From an uncultured Oscillospiraceae bacterium (GTDB lineage: Bacteria; Bacillota; Clostridia; Oscillospirales; Ruminococcaceae), in NCBI GenBank assembly GCA_910587335.1, contig CAJUMG010000012.1, forward strand, positions 9,646-50,371: a stretch of 40,726 nt of DNA, given 5' to 3'. Shown in pieces: positions 1 to 8,665 of this stretch (positions within the stretch are counted from its first letter, which is position 1; each line of letters starts with the position of its first letter). Both the position numbers and the translations under genes were made by a program. The notes under the pieces were generated by a model. The model was not told the DNA's origin. It searched no databases and was given only the letters and a program-made list of their open reading frames with translations.

Positions 1-9
1 TTTTCTCTA

Positions 10-1371
10 TTATGCTGCGGAGTTTTCCTCGTCCTCGTCCTCCTCATCTTCGCTCTCTTCGTTTTCCCACTCAGATTCTGCCTGAGACGACTCCTGGGAA
101 TCCTCCGAGCTGGCGACGCTTTCCTCATCCAACGGCAAAGAAGTTACATTACTGCCAGATGGCTCAATGCCCTCGCCCCGCAAAGAGCTCGTTACAACCT
201 CCAACGCCTTTCGCAGCTGCGGGTCGGTGGTTTCATCTAAATTCGCTAAATTATCTTCCATATCTGCGGTTAGCTCTACTTCGTAATCCGGCTTAATTCC
301 CTCGCCATCATAGCTGATTCCACTGGGCGGCAGATAACGTGCGACCGTAACATTCACTGCTGAACCATCATTCAGTTTTTTGACCGTCTGCATGGTTCCC
401 TTGCCATAAGTGGTTGTTCCCACAGACTTAGCCTTGTTATAATCCCGCAGTGCCTGGGTAAACAATTCCGCCGCGCTGGCCGTTCGATTGTTGGTCAACA
501 CCACCATAGGCAGATTGATTTCGCCCTCATCGCTTTTTGCCAGCACATCTACTGTACCATCCTTATAAACAGCGGAAACAATATCTCCCTCGGGCAACAG
601 CTTATCCAGCATCCTCGTTACCGATGTGAGCGTTCCGCCGCCATTATTGCGCATATCAAAGATCAGGGCTTGGGCGCCCTGTCCAATTAAAGTGTCCACC
701 TGATTGGAGAATTGCGTTGCGGTGCTGTCATTAAATTCTGTAACCTGCACGTATCCAACATTTCCGGCTATCATACGGGAAAAAACAGTTGGGATATCCA
801 CCTTTCGGCGGGTCACCTCGATGGTTGTATCCTCCGACTCCCGGCGATAGGTGATGTTGACCTTACTGCCTTCCTCGCCGCGGATTGCCTGTGCCGCCTG
901 ATCATAGGTCTCCGCGTTGACATCCAGCTCATCCACCTTAACGATCAGATCTCCCGCCTGTAATCCCACAATTGCTGCTGGAGATTCTTCGTATACCTCT
1001 CGGATCAGGATATAACCGCTGGGATCCATTTCCGCCGAAACGCCAATACCAACAACCCGTCCCTCCAGGTCGATCATATACGCTTCGTATTCTTCCGGCG
1101 TAAAATACCGTGCGTATTTGTCCCCTGAGCCAAATACATAACCATCCGCCAACGCTTCATTTAAAGCATCTTCATCAATGTCGTTAATGTAATTGGCACG
1201 GATAATGCGGTCCAATTCCGAAAGCTTGCTATACATGGTTTCCCGTTCTTTTAAATTGTAAACCTTCCCGTTAAAAACATCCATATAATAGATCATGGTG
1301 ATAGAAAAAGTAACAGCCGCTGCCATGATCATCAACGTAATCGTTGCCCCTAAGGATATTTTTTTATTCAT
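10..1371 (-). CDS. ctpA: S41 family C-terminal processing protease (CtpA/CtpB type)
   Basis: A membrane-anchored serine protease that should trim C-terminal tails of extracytoplasmic proteins. The 453-residue product has an N-terminal membrane segment (about residues 8-29), a PDZ domain (about 103-190) and an S41 core. The catalytic serine is S299 in TASAAE and the lysine is K324 in YGKG; the RNNGGG loop at 241-246 is the usual substrate-site loop. The start is supported by GGAG about 6-9 bases upstream. It is the last visible gene of a run with an EnvC-like M23 protein, ftsX and ftsE. In other bacteria S41 proteases of this class process wall hydrolases or their regulators, so a role in peptidoglycan turnover is inferred. 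Unusual feature: the last 45 or so residues form a Ser/Glu/Asp-rich acidic tail that is not part of the catalytic fold. Confidence 0.93.
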   Translation of the reverse strand: MNKKISLGATITLMIMAAAVTFSITMIYYMDVFNGKVYNLKERETMYSKLSELDRIIRANYINDIDEDALNEALADGYVFGSGDKYARYFTPEEYEAYMIDLEGRVVGIGVSAEMDPSGYILIREVYEESPAAIVGLQAGDLIVKVDELDVNAETYDQAAQAIRGEEGSKVNITYRRESEDTTIEVTRRKVDIPTVFSRMIAGNVGYVQVTEFNDSTATQFSNQVDTLIGQGAQALIFDMRNNGGGTLTSVTRMLDKLLPEGDIVSAVYKDGTVDVLAKSDEGEINLPMVVLTNNRTASAAELFTQALRDYNKAKSVGTTTYGKGTMQTVKKLNDGSAVNVTVARYLPPSGISYDGEGIKPDYEVELTADMEDNLANLDETTDPQLRKALEVVTSSLRGEGIEPSGSNVTSLPLDEESVASSEDSQESSQAESEWENEESEDEEDEDEENSAA

Positions 1372-1411
1372 CTGTTTTCTCCAATCTTTGCAAAAATGTC
1401 ACATCACACAG

Positions 1412-2665
1412 CTACTGCAGATATTCCAGCGGATTGGTGTGCTTTCCGTTAATTCGAATTTCAAAATGAATATGCGGACCAGTAGACCAACCGGTTGAGC
1501 CCACCTTGGCGATTGCTTGCCCACGGGTAACATAATCACCCACGCTGACCAAAATTTCACTGTTATGCGCATACAAAGTTGTATATCCACCGCCATGATC
1601 CACAATCAGGTACTTGCCATATCCCTTTCCTGGTGTGTAGTTTGTATTGACAAATACTACTTTTCCAGCGTTGGATGCCACAACAGGCGTACCATAGATA
1701 TTGGACCCGGAAATATCAATCCCTGTATGAAAATCGCTCCCATTAAAACGCCATCCGTAATAGGAGGTGATGTTAGAATAACTGGGTGAAGGCCATCCAA
1801 ACTTTCCGCCGACGAAATCTTCCATAGAATCGAGCTTGGCATAGATCGCATCAATATCCGCCTGGATGGCGGCCATCTCCGCTTGAGTTGCCGCTTTATC
1901 CTTATTAAATTGCGCCTCCAGCTCCGAAATATCCTGAATTTGCTGCTGTGTCTGCCCCAATTGTTGGTTCAAGATCTTCGTCAGCTCATCCAACTGCGCT
2001 TTGGCCCCCTCAACCTCAGACCGCGTTTGCTCGATCTGTTCCTTGGCCTGTTCAATCGCTTCTCTATCCGCTATCAGCTGTTCAATGATCTCTTTATCTC
2101 GTTCAGCAATCCGTTCCATAATTTCAGAGCGAGTCAAAAAATCATAAAAACTATCGGCGCCCAAAAGAAGGCCCAGGGTTGTCTCATCACCCCGCAGATA
2201 GTTGGAACGAACCCGTTTTTTAAAAAGAGTATAACTTTCATCAATTTCCAGTGTTTTTTCTTCGATTTCCTCCTCTTTTTGAGCAATACTATCACTCAAA
2301 AGAGCAATTTTATCATTTACAAGCTGAATCTGTTGGCGGGTCAGCGAGATCTGACGATCAATCTGTTGCTTTTGTGCCAACGCTTTTTCCTTGTCCGACT
2401 TTGCTTTGTTAATGTTTTGCTGAATCGCGTCCTGCTGATTCTGAAGCTCTTTTAGCTGAGAGCCCAGATCCGCCAACGCGTCCTTATAATCCTCTTTGGA
2501 AGCATCCTGCCCAGAAACCGAATTGCTGTTATCCTCTACTGTCGCATCCACGGCAAAAACGCTGAAGCCACCCCTTTGTCCGCCCAAAAGCAGCGATAGA
2601 CAAAGGGCGGCGCTGGCTGTTTTAAAAAGGACCTTTTTAAAACGCACTCTGCCACGTCCTTTCAT
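1412..2665 (-). CDS. EnvC-like murein hydrolase activator / M23 peptidase with coiled coil
   Basis: A secreted peptidoglycan-acting protein. Residues 1-38 look like a signal peptide with probable cleavage after SVFA. Residues 55-280 are a long Gln/Glu/Lys-rich coiled coil, and residues 285-417 are an M23 (LytM) domain. The zinc-site residues are present (H313, D317, H398-x-H400, plus H367), so this protein may be an active endopeptidase rather than a degenerate activator like E. coli EnvC. It lies 15 bases downstream of ftsX, and the known FtsEX-EnvC/PcsB partnership makes it the likely output of the FtsEX complex. Start choice: the ATG at 2665 has almost no ribosome binding site, whereas a GTG at 2647 sits 9 bases after AAAGGA and still leaves a full signal peptide. 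The true start may therefore be 2647. Confidence 0.92.
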   Translation of the reverse strand: MKGRGRVRFKKVLFKTASAALCLSLLLGGQRGGFSVFAVDATVEDNSNSVSGQDASKEDYKDALADLGSQLKELQNQQDAIQQNINKAKSDKEKALAQKQQIDRQISLTRQQIQLVNDKIALLSDSIAQKEEEIEEKTLEIDESYTLFKKRVRSNYLRGDETTLGLLLGADSFYDFLTRSEIMERIAERDKEIIEQLIADREAIEQAKEQIEQTRSEVEGAKAQLDELTKILNQQLGQTQQQIQDISELEAQFNKDKAATQAEMAAIQADIDAIYAKLDSMEDFVGGKFGWPSPSYSNITSYYGWRFNGSDFHTGIDISGSNIYGTPVVASNAGKVVFVNTNYTPGKGYGKYLIVDHGGGYTTLYAHNSEILVSVGDYVTRGQAIAKVGSTGWSTGPHIHFEIRINGKHTNPLEYLQ

Positions 2666-2680
2666 TTTTGCGATATTTTT

Positions 2681-3586
2681 TTAAACTTTTAGATGCTTAC
2701 GTACAAAAATCATACTGCCAAATACCCCGATTGCCACGCCGCCCGTCAAAAAACTGGCAAGCAGCTGTTTGGCCACCTGAGAGAAGGGTACCAAATTCTT
2801 TAAAAAGGCGGCCAGTCCGGTCGAAGCCTGGATTTGCACATAGTCAAGCAGATAGGTGTAACCGCCCCATAAAATCAGGTAGGCAGTACAGGCGGAAATC
2901 ACCCCCAGCAAAATCCCTTCTACCACAAACGGCATTCGAATAAACAAATCGGTAGCGCCAACAAATTTCATGATGTTAATTTCCTTGCGGCGATTAAACA
3001 CCGTAACCTTAATGGTGTTAGCGATGATAATCAGCGTAACCGACAAAAGGATGATTACAATACCAGATCCGCCAATATAAACCACCCTCTTAATTCCGGT
3101 GACCGTTTCCGCCACATTGGTCGGCGCATTAACCTGCATCACCTCGGGAATGGACTCAATCTGGGCGATTGTCTCTTCAATCTGGGAAAGATCCTTCAGC
3201 GTGATACGAAAAGACAGCGGAAACACCTCATCCTTATCCGCCTCCAAGCTCTCTAGCAGGCTATCCGGAACGATTTCACTGTACCGCTCCAACGCCTCCT
3301 CTCGAGAGACAAACGAATAGGAATCTACATTGTCATTTTTATCTAGAGCCGCCTTCACAGCTTTAACATCCGAATCTCCCGCGCTGTCCTCCAAAAAAGC
3401 GACCATCTCATTTTGGAGCTCCACATAGTTGACCATCCCGTTGAGATTGATGGAGAGGAGGATTGCGCTGCCAATTAGCAGCATGCAGGACACCAAAATG
3501 CCAATCGAAGCCAGCGACATCAACCGGTTTACCCAGATATTGCGCGCGCCTTCCTTCAATAAATAAGTAAAGCTTGACCCCTTCAT
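2681..3586 (-). CDS. ftsX: cell division protein FtsX
   Basis: Permease-like partner of FtsE. The complex uses ATP to switch peptidoglycan hydrolases on at the division site rather than moving a substrate. The product is about 301 residues: a first membrane segment near residues 20-45, a large extracytoplasmic loop (about 50-165) that would contact the EnvC-like protein, and three more membrane segments (about 170-195, 220-242, 270-292). The ATG at 3586 is preceded by GGAGGCG and overlaps the ftsE stop codon as ATGA, so the two are translationally coupled. A TTG at 3598 is possible but less likely. The next gene downstream encodes its probable extracellular partner. Confidence 0.95.
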   Translation of the reverse strand: MKGSSFTYLLKEGARNIWVNRLMSLASIGILVSCMLLIGSAILLSINLNGMVNYVELQNEMVAFLEDSAGDSDVKAVKAALDKNDNVDSYSFVSREEALERYSEIVPDSLLESLEADKDEVFPLSFRITLKDLSQIEETIAQIESIPEVMQVNAPTNVAETVTGIKRVVYIGGSGIVIILLSVTLIIIANTIKVTVFNRRKEINIMKFVGATDLFIRMPFVVEGILLGVISACTAYLILWGGYTYLLDYVQIQASTGLAAFLKNLVPFSQVAKQLLASFLTGGVAIGVFGSMIFVRKHLKV

Positions 3587-4260
3587 CGCCGCCTCCAATC
3601 TGCGTCGTCTGATACAACGCTGCCGCCATCGATGGTGATGACCCGGTGATTAAACTGGGCGACCAAATCATGTTCGTGGGTCACCATTAAAACGGTGGTG
3701 CCCACCTTATTGATTTCATTCAGAAGATCTACAATCTCATAAGAAAGCTCCGGATCAATATTTCCGGTAGGCTCGTCCGCAATAATCAGCTTTGGATTAT
3801 TGACCAAAGCCCTTGCCAATGCTACGCGCTGCTGTTCACCGCCGGAAAGCTCGTTCATTTTACACCGCGCTTTAGAGGCCAAGCCCACCAAGCTCAGGAT
3901 ATAAGGCACACGCCGCCGGATATCTCTGGTGGAAACATTGGTCACACGCAAGGCAAACGCCACATTATCATAGACATTCATGGTCGGAATCAATCGAAAG
4001 TCCTGAAAAACTACGCCTAAAGAACGACGGAACCCAGGAATTTGGCGGCGTTTAAGGCGATTGACCGAATAGCCGTTCACCTCAATAGCACCCGAGGAAG
4101 GAACCTCCTCGCGCAGCAAAAGCTTAATCAGCGTGCTTTTTCCCGCGCCAGAAGACCCGACGATAAAAACAAACTCGCCGTCATCAATTTCCAGATCCAC
4201 ATTTTTAAGCGCTTTTGTGCCGTTATCATATGTCTTTGATACATTAGAAAAACGAATCAA
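3583..4260 (-). CDS. ftsE: cell division ATP-binding protein FtsE
   Basis: ABC-type ATPase that drives conformational change in FtsX. Counted from the TTG at 4260 the protein is 225 residues, close to the family length. It has Walker A GSSGAGKST at 35-43, the LSGGE signature at 138-142, Walker B ending in ADE at 161-163, and a switch histidine in VTHEHD. I chose the TTG at 4260 because GAGGGCGGG lies just upstream and the protein then begins IRFSNVSK, as other FtsE proteins do. The frame stays open to another TTG at 4290, which has no good ribosome binding site. It lies 36 bases after the PucR-type regulator gene and overlaps ftsX by 4 bases. Confidence 0.95.
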   Translation of the reverse strand: MIRFSNVSKTYDNGTKALKNVDLEIDDGEFVFIVGSSGAGKSTLIKLLLREEVPSSGAIEVNGYSVNRLKRRQIPGFRRSLGVVFQDFRLIPTMNVYDNVAFALRVTNVSTRDIRRRVPYILSLVGLASKARCKMNELSGGEQQRVALARALVNNPKLIIADEPTGNIDPELSYEIVDLLNEINKVGTTVLMVTHEHDLVAQFNHRVITIDGGSVVSDDADWRRR

Positions 4261-4296
4261 TTTGCACCCGCCCTCACAGGACCAAACCAAGGCCCT

Positions 4297-5382
4297 TTAG
4301 TATTTAATGGGGTTAGCTGTTAAATACTTTTTGACCATCAGCGCCACCTTAAAGACAATGGCATGGTCAAACTCCCGCAGATCTAAGCCAGTAAGCTTTT
4401 TGATCTTTTCCAGCCGGTATACCAATGTATTCCGGTGAACAAACAATTTCCGGGAGGTTTCGGAAACGTTCAGATTATTCTCAAAAAATTTCTGGATGGT
4501 AAACAGCGTCTCTTGGTCCAGGCTTTCAATAGAACCTTTTTTGAACACTTCTCGCAGGAACATTTCACAAAGCGTGGTGGGGAGCTGATAGATCAGGCGG
4601 GCAATGCCCAAATTATCATAGCACACAATCGCCTTTTCTGTATCGAAGACCTTACCGACCTCCAAAGCGATCTGTGCTTCTTTAAACGAGCGTGCCAGAT
4701 CCTTCACACCCTCTACCGCTGTACCGATACCCGCAACCGCTTTTGTATAAAACTCAGAACCAAGCGTATCCACAATAGAGCGCGCCAACTTTTCCAAATC
4801 TTTTGAGCCAATGGGAGACTTGATTTCCTTGACCAGCACAATATCATTCTCGCTGATGTTGAAAACAAAATCCTTTTGTTTATCTGGGAACAGGTTCTGT
4901 ACAACATCAAACGCAGAAATATCGTTAGATGCGATTACCCGAATCAACAACACCGCACGGCTGACATCTGTATTAAAGTGCAGTTCCTTTGCTTTCATAA
5001 AAATATCGCCGGGCAAAATATTATCCAAAATGACGTTCTTGATAAAATTATTCCGGTCATACTTTTCATCATAATACTGTTTAATGGTCAACAAAGAAAT
5101 AGCCAAAACGCCACAGAATTTCGCGGCAAGCTCATCGGTACCTTCCACAAAAACCGCATAATCCGGCTTAATTCTGGTCCCAAAGGGCTTATAGGTATAC
5201 CCATCCTTTACAAAAATTTCGTTTCCGTCAACCGCATCTAGGGAGATATAGTCATTGTGCCCGCCAATTTTGGTCAGGTCACTACAGGAAATAACCGTGG
5301 CCGTGTCGTCAATAACGCCCACAACTCGATCAATTGTATCCCGCATCTGATGTACTACGCCTTGAAACAGTCTGTTTGACAT
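4297..5382 (-). CDS. PucR/CdaR-type transcriptional regulator upstream of ftsEX
   Basis: A 361-residue protein with the PucR C-terminal helix-turn-helix at about 303-347 (VSETSRKLFVHRNTLVYRLEK, the hallmark of this family). A GGDEF-like fold typical of CdaR/PucR proteins probably spans about 135-250. The N-terminal 130 residues do not match a sugar-diacid sensing domain by eye. An ATG with GGGAG about 10 bases upstream supports the start. It is the first gene of the run leading into ftsE, ftsX, the M23 protein and ctpA, so it may control that run or simply share its transcript. The effector is unknown. The family assignment is secure; the regulatory target is inferred from position only. Confidence 0.85.
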   Translation of the reverse strand: MSNRLFQGVVHQMRDTIDRVVGVIDDTATVISCSDLTKIGGHNDYISLDAVDGNEIFVKDGYTYKPFGTRIKPDYAVFVEGTDELAAKFCGVLAISLLTIKQYYDEKYDRNNFIKNVILDNILPGDIFMKAKELHFNTDVSRAVLLIRVIASNDISAFDVVQNLFPDKQKDFVFNISENDIVLVKEIKSPIGSKDLEKLARSIVDTLGSEFYTKAVAGIGTAVEGVKDLARSFKEAQIALEVGKVFDTEKAIVCYDNLGIARLIYQLPTTLCEMFLREVFKKGSIESLDQETLFTIQKFFENNLNVSETSRKLFVHRNTLVYRLEKIKKLTGLDLREFDHAIVFKVALMVKKYLTANPIKY

Positions 5383-5777
5383 GATGATGCTCCCTTCTGC
5401 CGCTTGTTTTGTGGCAAAAAATAAACCGTCCAGAAGACTGAACCCTCCGGCCTGTCAAAACCTCATTTATATATTGTCATTCAGCCAACCACATTTATTT
5501 TACAAAAAAAAAATGTTTATTGCAACCTTATTACTAAGAAAAGTCATGGGATTCTCTACAAGAACTGACAGAATAGGGGGCCAAAAGGTGCCAATATTTC
5601 CATATTACAACAAAATAGGAGAAAATATGTGAATAAGTTTTTAAAATCCTTTTATTTATTCCCTGCCGATCTAAAGTCGTATTCGGTTCTCCTTCTTACA
5701 TCGGCGCACTTTGTGATGTATTTTCGTTTAAACAAAAAGGCCGATTCCTTAGAGGAATCGGCCTTTTATTGCGTCAA
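5383..5777. other. intergenic region, regulator start to msmX stop
   Basis: This 395-base AT-rich stretch holds the leader of the PucR-ftsEX run on the minus strand and, at its left end nearest the msmX stop, the msmX terminator. I see no convincing protein-coding frame. TATATAAA-like boxes near 5467-5474 (minus strand) could belong to a promoter, but no well-placed -35 accompanies them, so no promoter is called. Confidence 0.5.
5735..5767 (-). terminator. intrinsic terminator downstream of msmX-type ATPase
   Basis: A perfect 15-bp stem (5735-5749 with 5753-5767) and a 3-base loop. On the minus strand it is followed by TTTTG. It lies 11 bases past the stop of the ABC ATPase gene at 5778. Confidence 0.9.
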
Positions 5778-6899
5778 TTAAAACAGAGCGTTTTCTGTTT
5801 CCTGATCGAACAGATGGATTTTGTTTACATCCATTGCCATTTTGATCTTCTCGCCAGCTTTCGCGGTAACACGGTTAGAAATTCTTGCAGTCAGAGAGTT
5901 ACCAGCACAATCAAGGTACAGATGCGTCTCAGCACCCATCATCTCTGTAACATCAACTTTGCAATCGAAAACGCCAGTGGTAGCAGCATTTAGGAAGATC
6001 TCCTCGGTATGCAGATCTTCTGGTCTTACGCCCAAGGTAATCTCTTTCCCAGCATAATCAGCAACACCAGGCAGCTTCGCTTTAGAATCCGGCAGTTCAA
6101 CGGTGAAAGGCTTATTCGCATCGCCATACTCAACAACCAGTTTGCCATCCTTCGAAACCAGCTTCGCATTGATAAAGTTCATTTGCGGAGAGCCAATGAA
6201 TCCGGCAACGAATACGTTTACAGGGCTGTCATACAGATTCTGAGGAGTGTCAACCTGCTGAATAAAGCCATCCTTCATAACAACAATCCGGTCGCCCATG
6301 GTCATAGCCTCGACCTGGTCATGGGTTACGTAAATAAAGGTAGTACCCAGTCTCTTATGCAGCTTGTTCAGCTCGGTTCTCATCTGTGCACGGAGCTTTG
6401 CGTCCAGGTTGGACAGAGGCTCGTCAAGCAGGAATACCTTCGGTTCACGGACGATTGCACGGCCCAGCGCAACACGCTGTCTCTGACCGCCGGACAGAGC
6501 CTTCGGCTTTCTGTCAAGCAGGTGGGAGATATCCAGAATACGAGCCGCCTCTTCTACACGGCGCTTGATCTCTTCTTTCGGGGTTTTGCGCAGTTTCAGA
6601 CCGAAAGCCATGTTGTCAAATACGGTCATATGCGGATACAACGCGTAGTTCTGGAACACCATTGCAATGTCTCTATCTTTCGGAGGAACATCGTTTACCA
6701 ACCTATCGCCGATGAACAGTTCACCTTCAGAAATCTCTTCCAAACCGGCAATCATTCTCAGTGTGGTGGACTTACCACAACCGGAAGGGCCGACCAAAAT
6801 GATAAATTCTTTGTCTTCAATTTCCAGGGTAAAGTCTGTTACAGCTGTAACGCCACCCGGATATTTTTTGTAGATATTGCGTAAAGATAACCCTGCCAT
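5778..6899 (-). CDS. msmX: sugar ABC transporter ATP-binding protein (MsmX/UgpC family)
   Basis: ATPase of the MalK/UgpC/MsmX family that energises carbohydrate uptake. The 373 residues contain Walker A GPSGCGKST at 37-45, LSGGQ at 135-139, Walker B FLLDE at 156-160, the switch H193, and a C-terminal TOBE-type regulatory region (about 290-365). There is no permease or solute-binding protein gene next to it, and it has its own ribosome binding site (AGGAGG) and terminator. This is the layout of the shared ATPase MsmX of Bacillus, which serves several sugar importers, so it is probably a stand-alone, multi-client subunit. The family is certain; sharing among transporters is an inference from the isolated position. 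Confidence 0.93.
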   Translation of the reverse strand: MAGLSLRNIYKKYPGGVTAVTDFTLEIEDKEFIILVGPSGCGKSTTLRMIAGLEEISEGELFIGDRLVNDVPPKDRDIAMVFQNYALYPHMTVFDNMAFGLKLRKTPKEEIKRRVEEAARILDISHLLDRKPKALSGGQRQRVALGRAIVREPKVFLLDEPLSNLDAKLRAQMRTELNKLHKRLGTTFIYVTHDQVEAMTMGDRIVVMKDGFIQQVDTPQNLYDSPVNVFVAGFIGSPQMNFINAKLVSKDGKLVVEYGDANKPFTVELPDSKAKLPGVADYAGKEITLGVRPEDLHTEEIFLNAATTGVFDCKVDVTEMMGAETHLYLDCAGNSLTARISNRVTAKAGEKIKMAMDVNKIHLFDQETENALF

Positions 6900-6972
6900 G
6901 ATACATTGACCTCCTAAATGCTAAATATGAAACTATACAATAGTTTAATAATTAGACGATTTTCTTTCTCTT

Positions 6973-7002
6973 ATGATAACAAAAAAGCAAGCTTTATGGC
7001 AA
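6973..7002 (-). promoter_or_regulatory. candidate sigma-A promoter of msmX
   Basis: On the minus strand, TTGCCA (6997-7002) and TATCAT (6973-6978) are separated by 18 bases, upstream of the AGGAGG at 6911-6916. Each box has one mismatch to consensus. No experimental support. Confidence 0.4.
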
Positions 7003-7088
7003 GTACCTATACACCCAAACTTCCTCTTTTCTCTTTGTTTAAAATGCCTAATTTACAGAAAATGTTCCCAAAGCTGTTGAAAAACAGT

Positions 7089-7871
7089 CTATATTTTATC
7101 CAAAAGCATCCTAATTTCTTTGTCTGAAATTTTCCGGACCTCCCCAGGCTTTAGCGCAGGATCCAGCGGCAAAGTGCCAATGGCGGTCCTTTTTAGCCAG
7201 ACCACCCGGCGATCACAAGCTACGAACATTCTTTTCACCTGATGGTACATCCCCTGGGTCAGGATCACCTGGCAAAGCGGCTCTGCTGCATCCTCTAACA
7301 GCGAAAGCTGTGCCGGTTTGCACAAGCTTCCATCCTCTAACACAACGCCATCAGCAAACGCTTTTATCATCTGTTCCGTCATCGGTCCGTTGATTCGGGC
7401 ATAATAGGTTTTTGGCACATGCCTTTTGGGCGACAGAATGCGGTGGGCGAATTCGCCATCGTCGGTAATCAGTACAAAGCCTTCGGTATCCTTATCCAGC
7501 CGGCCGGCTGGAAACAGCCCAGACCGGCGGTACTGCTCCGGAAGCAGATCTAACACAGTGGGCTGCTTGGGATCCCGGGCGGCGCTTAAAACACCGGCAG
7601 GCTTATTCATCATCAGATACAGCTGTTTTTGCAGCAAAAGCGCCTTTCCATCCAGCTTTAAAACATCGGTCTCCAGATCGATCTTTTCATCCGGAGATGA
7701 CACCAGCTTCTCATTCAGACGCACCCTTCCCTGCCCGATCAGCTTTTTCGCATCTTTTCGGGAAAATTTTGTTCTCGACGCTAGGATTTTGTCAACCCGC
7801 TCCAAACCGCAAAGCACTTCCCTTACTTTTATTGGCGTCCCTTTTTTGCATTCGGCTTTTTTAAGTCGCAT
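7089..7871 (-). CDS. RsuA/RluB-family pseudouridine synthase
   Basis: Isomerises a specific uridine in rRNA (16S or 23S). An S4 RNA-binding domain covers about residues 24-70 and the catalytic domain about 84-250. The catalytic aspartate is D126 in GRLDKDTEG. The target base cannot be told from sequence: RsuA, RluB, RluE and RluF share this fold. The frame begins at an ATG (7871) without a clear ribosome binding site. The conserved S4 start (ERVDKILA) only begins near residue 24, and a GTG at residue 19 or TTG at residue 23 follows AAGGGA, so the N-terminal 18-22 residues may not be translated. Confidence 0.9.
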   Translation of the reverse strand: MRLKKAECKKGTPIKVREVLCGLERVDKILASRTKFSRKDAKKLIGQGRVRLNEKLVSSPDEKIDLETDVLKLDGKALLLQKQLYLMMNKPAGVLSAARDPKQPTVLDLLPEQYRRSGLFPAGRLDKDTEGFVLITDDGEFAHRILSPKRHVPKTYYARINGPMTEQMIKAFADGVVLEDGSLCKPAQLSLLEDAAEPLCQVILTQGMYHQVKRMFVACDRRVVWLKRTAIGTLPLDPALKPGEVRKISDKEIRMLLDKI

Positions 7872-7972
7872 TTATATTGCATCTTTTAACCGTTTTAAAA
7901 GAACAAAAATCGCCATTTTATAGCTGCTTTGCGGTTATTATACCACATTCTTTCTTCCACATCCAGTCGCTC

Positions 7973-8461
7973 TTACGAAACAGGCGGCGCAAATCCGTGG
8001 GTAAAGCCGCCTTCTCCTGTCGCGCTGATGTCGCCGCCCACAATTCTTCCGTTACAGGTCAGCAGTGTACAGATCACATGATCCGGCCGGTCCGGATAAT
8101 TCAGAATGGTATATTGATACTTTTTGCAGCGTTTTCCTTTGTAGGATGACAGGTCCATCTGCTGGGTTTTTTGCAAATTATTATACTCTTCGTATATATC
8201 ATCAAACTCTTCTGGTATTTTAATCTCCATAATTGTAGTTGGCTCTTCGGTGATCTCCCACCCAAAAGACCGAATAAAGCTTTGTCTTTGTTCCTCTGTT
8301 TCCCCTGCAATTTTCTCTGTTTTCACCTTAGCTTGGGACGCTGTTTGCCGTACAGAGCCAATCAGCTTTCCTCCAAATAATACGGCTGTGACAGCAAACA
8401 CAAAAACGCCCACAAAAAAAAGCGTCTTTTTTTTACTGAAGCGAAAAGACAGCATAACCAT
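7973..8461 (-). CDS. DUF4830-like single-pass membrane protein
   Basis: A 162-residue protein with one N-terminal membrane segment (about residues 12-32) and an outward-facing domain. The pattern RSFGWEI, IPEEFDDIYEEYN, LQK and then a Lys/Tyr-rich strand ending in GGDIS matches my memory of the Firmicute DUF4830 family, which has no known function. AGGAGG stands 7 bases before the ATG. It is transcribed in the same direction as the pseudouridine synthase 101 bases downstream and could share its transcript. The domain call is from pattern memory and was not searched. Confidence 0.75.
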   Translation of the reverse strand: MVMLSFRFSKKKTLFFVGVFVFAVTAVLFGGKLIGSVRQTASQAKVKTEKIAGETEEQRQSFIRSFGWEITEEPTTIMEIKIPEEFDDIYEEYNNLQKTQQMDLSSYKGKRCKKYQYTILNYPDRPDHVICTLLTCNGRIVGGDISATGEGGFTHGFAPPVS

Positions 8462-8531
8462 ACCGCACCCTCCTTTTTGAGAATATATATGATTTTTTGT
8501 CCCACTTCATACACCGAAAGAGCTCCTGAAA

Positions 8532-8577
8532 TAAAAAAACACCTTCCACGCAGAAAACATTTTCTACATGGAAGGTG
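8532..8577 (-). terminator. intrinsic terminator downstream of bactofilin gene
   Basis: Nine-base arms (8540-8548 and 8569-8577) with a second short stem inside, followed on the minus strand by a run of seven T. It closes the EF-G-like/bactofilin unit. Confidence 0.9.
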
Positions 8578-8665
8578 ATCCGCCAAAGAATACTCTCAGC
8601 AATATACCGTTTCGCTTAAAACCGGTGGTATATGCAAACTTTTGAAAGCTGGCTTAATTTTTTCA

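Noticed and set aside
2668..2943. Plus-strand frames opposite ftsX and the M23 gene
   Set aside because: Antisense to well-supported genes, no family resemblance, no initiation signals.
6009..6884. 291-residue plus-strand frame opposite the MsmX-type gene
   Set aside because: Reverse-strand shadow of a highly conserved ATPase; no start signal.
7070..7100. Small hairpin after the pseudouridine synthase as terminator
   Set aside because: Only 5 bp of stem and no U-tract on the minus strand.
8590..8635. Short inverted repeat ATATACC/GGTATAT near the bactofilin stop
   Set aside because: Only 7 bp with a long loop; likely chance in an AT-rich gap.
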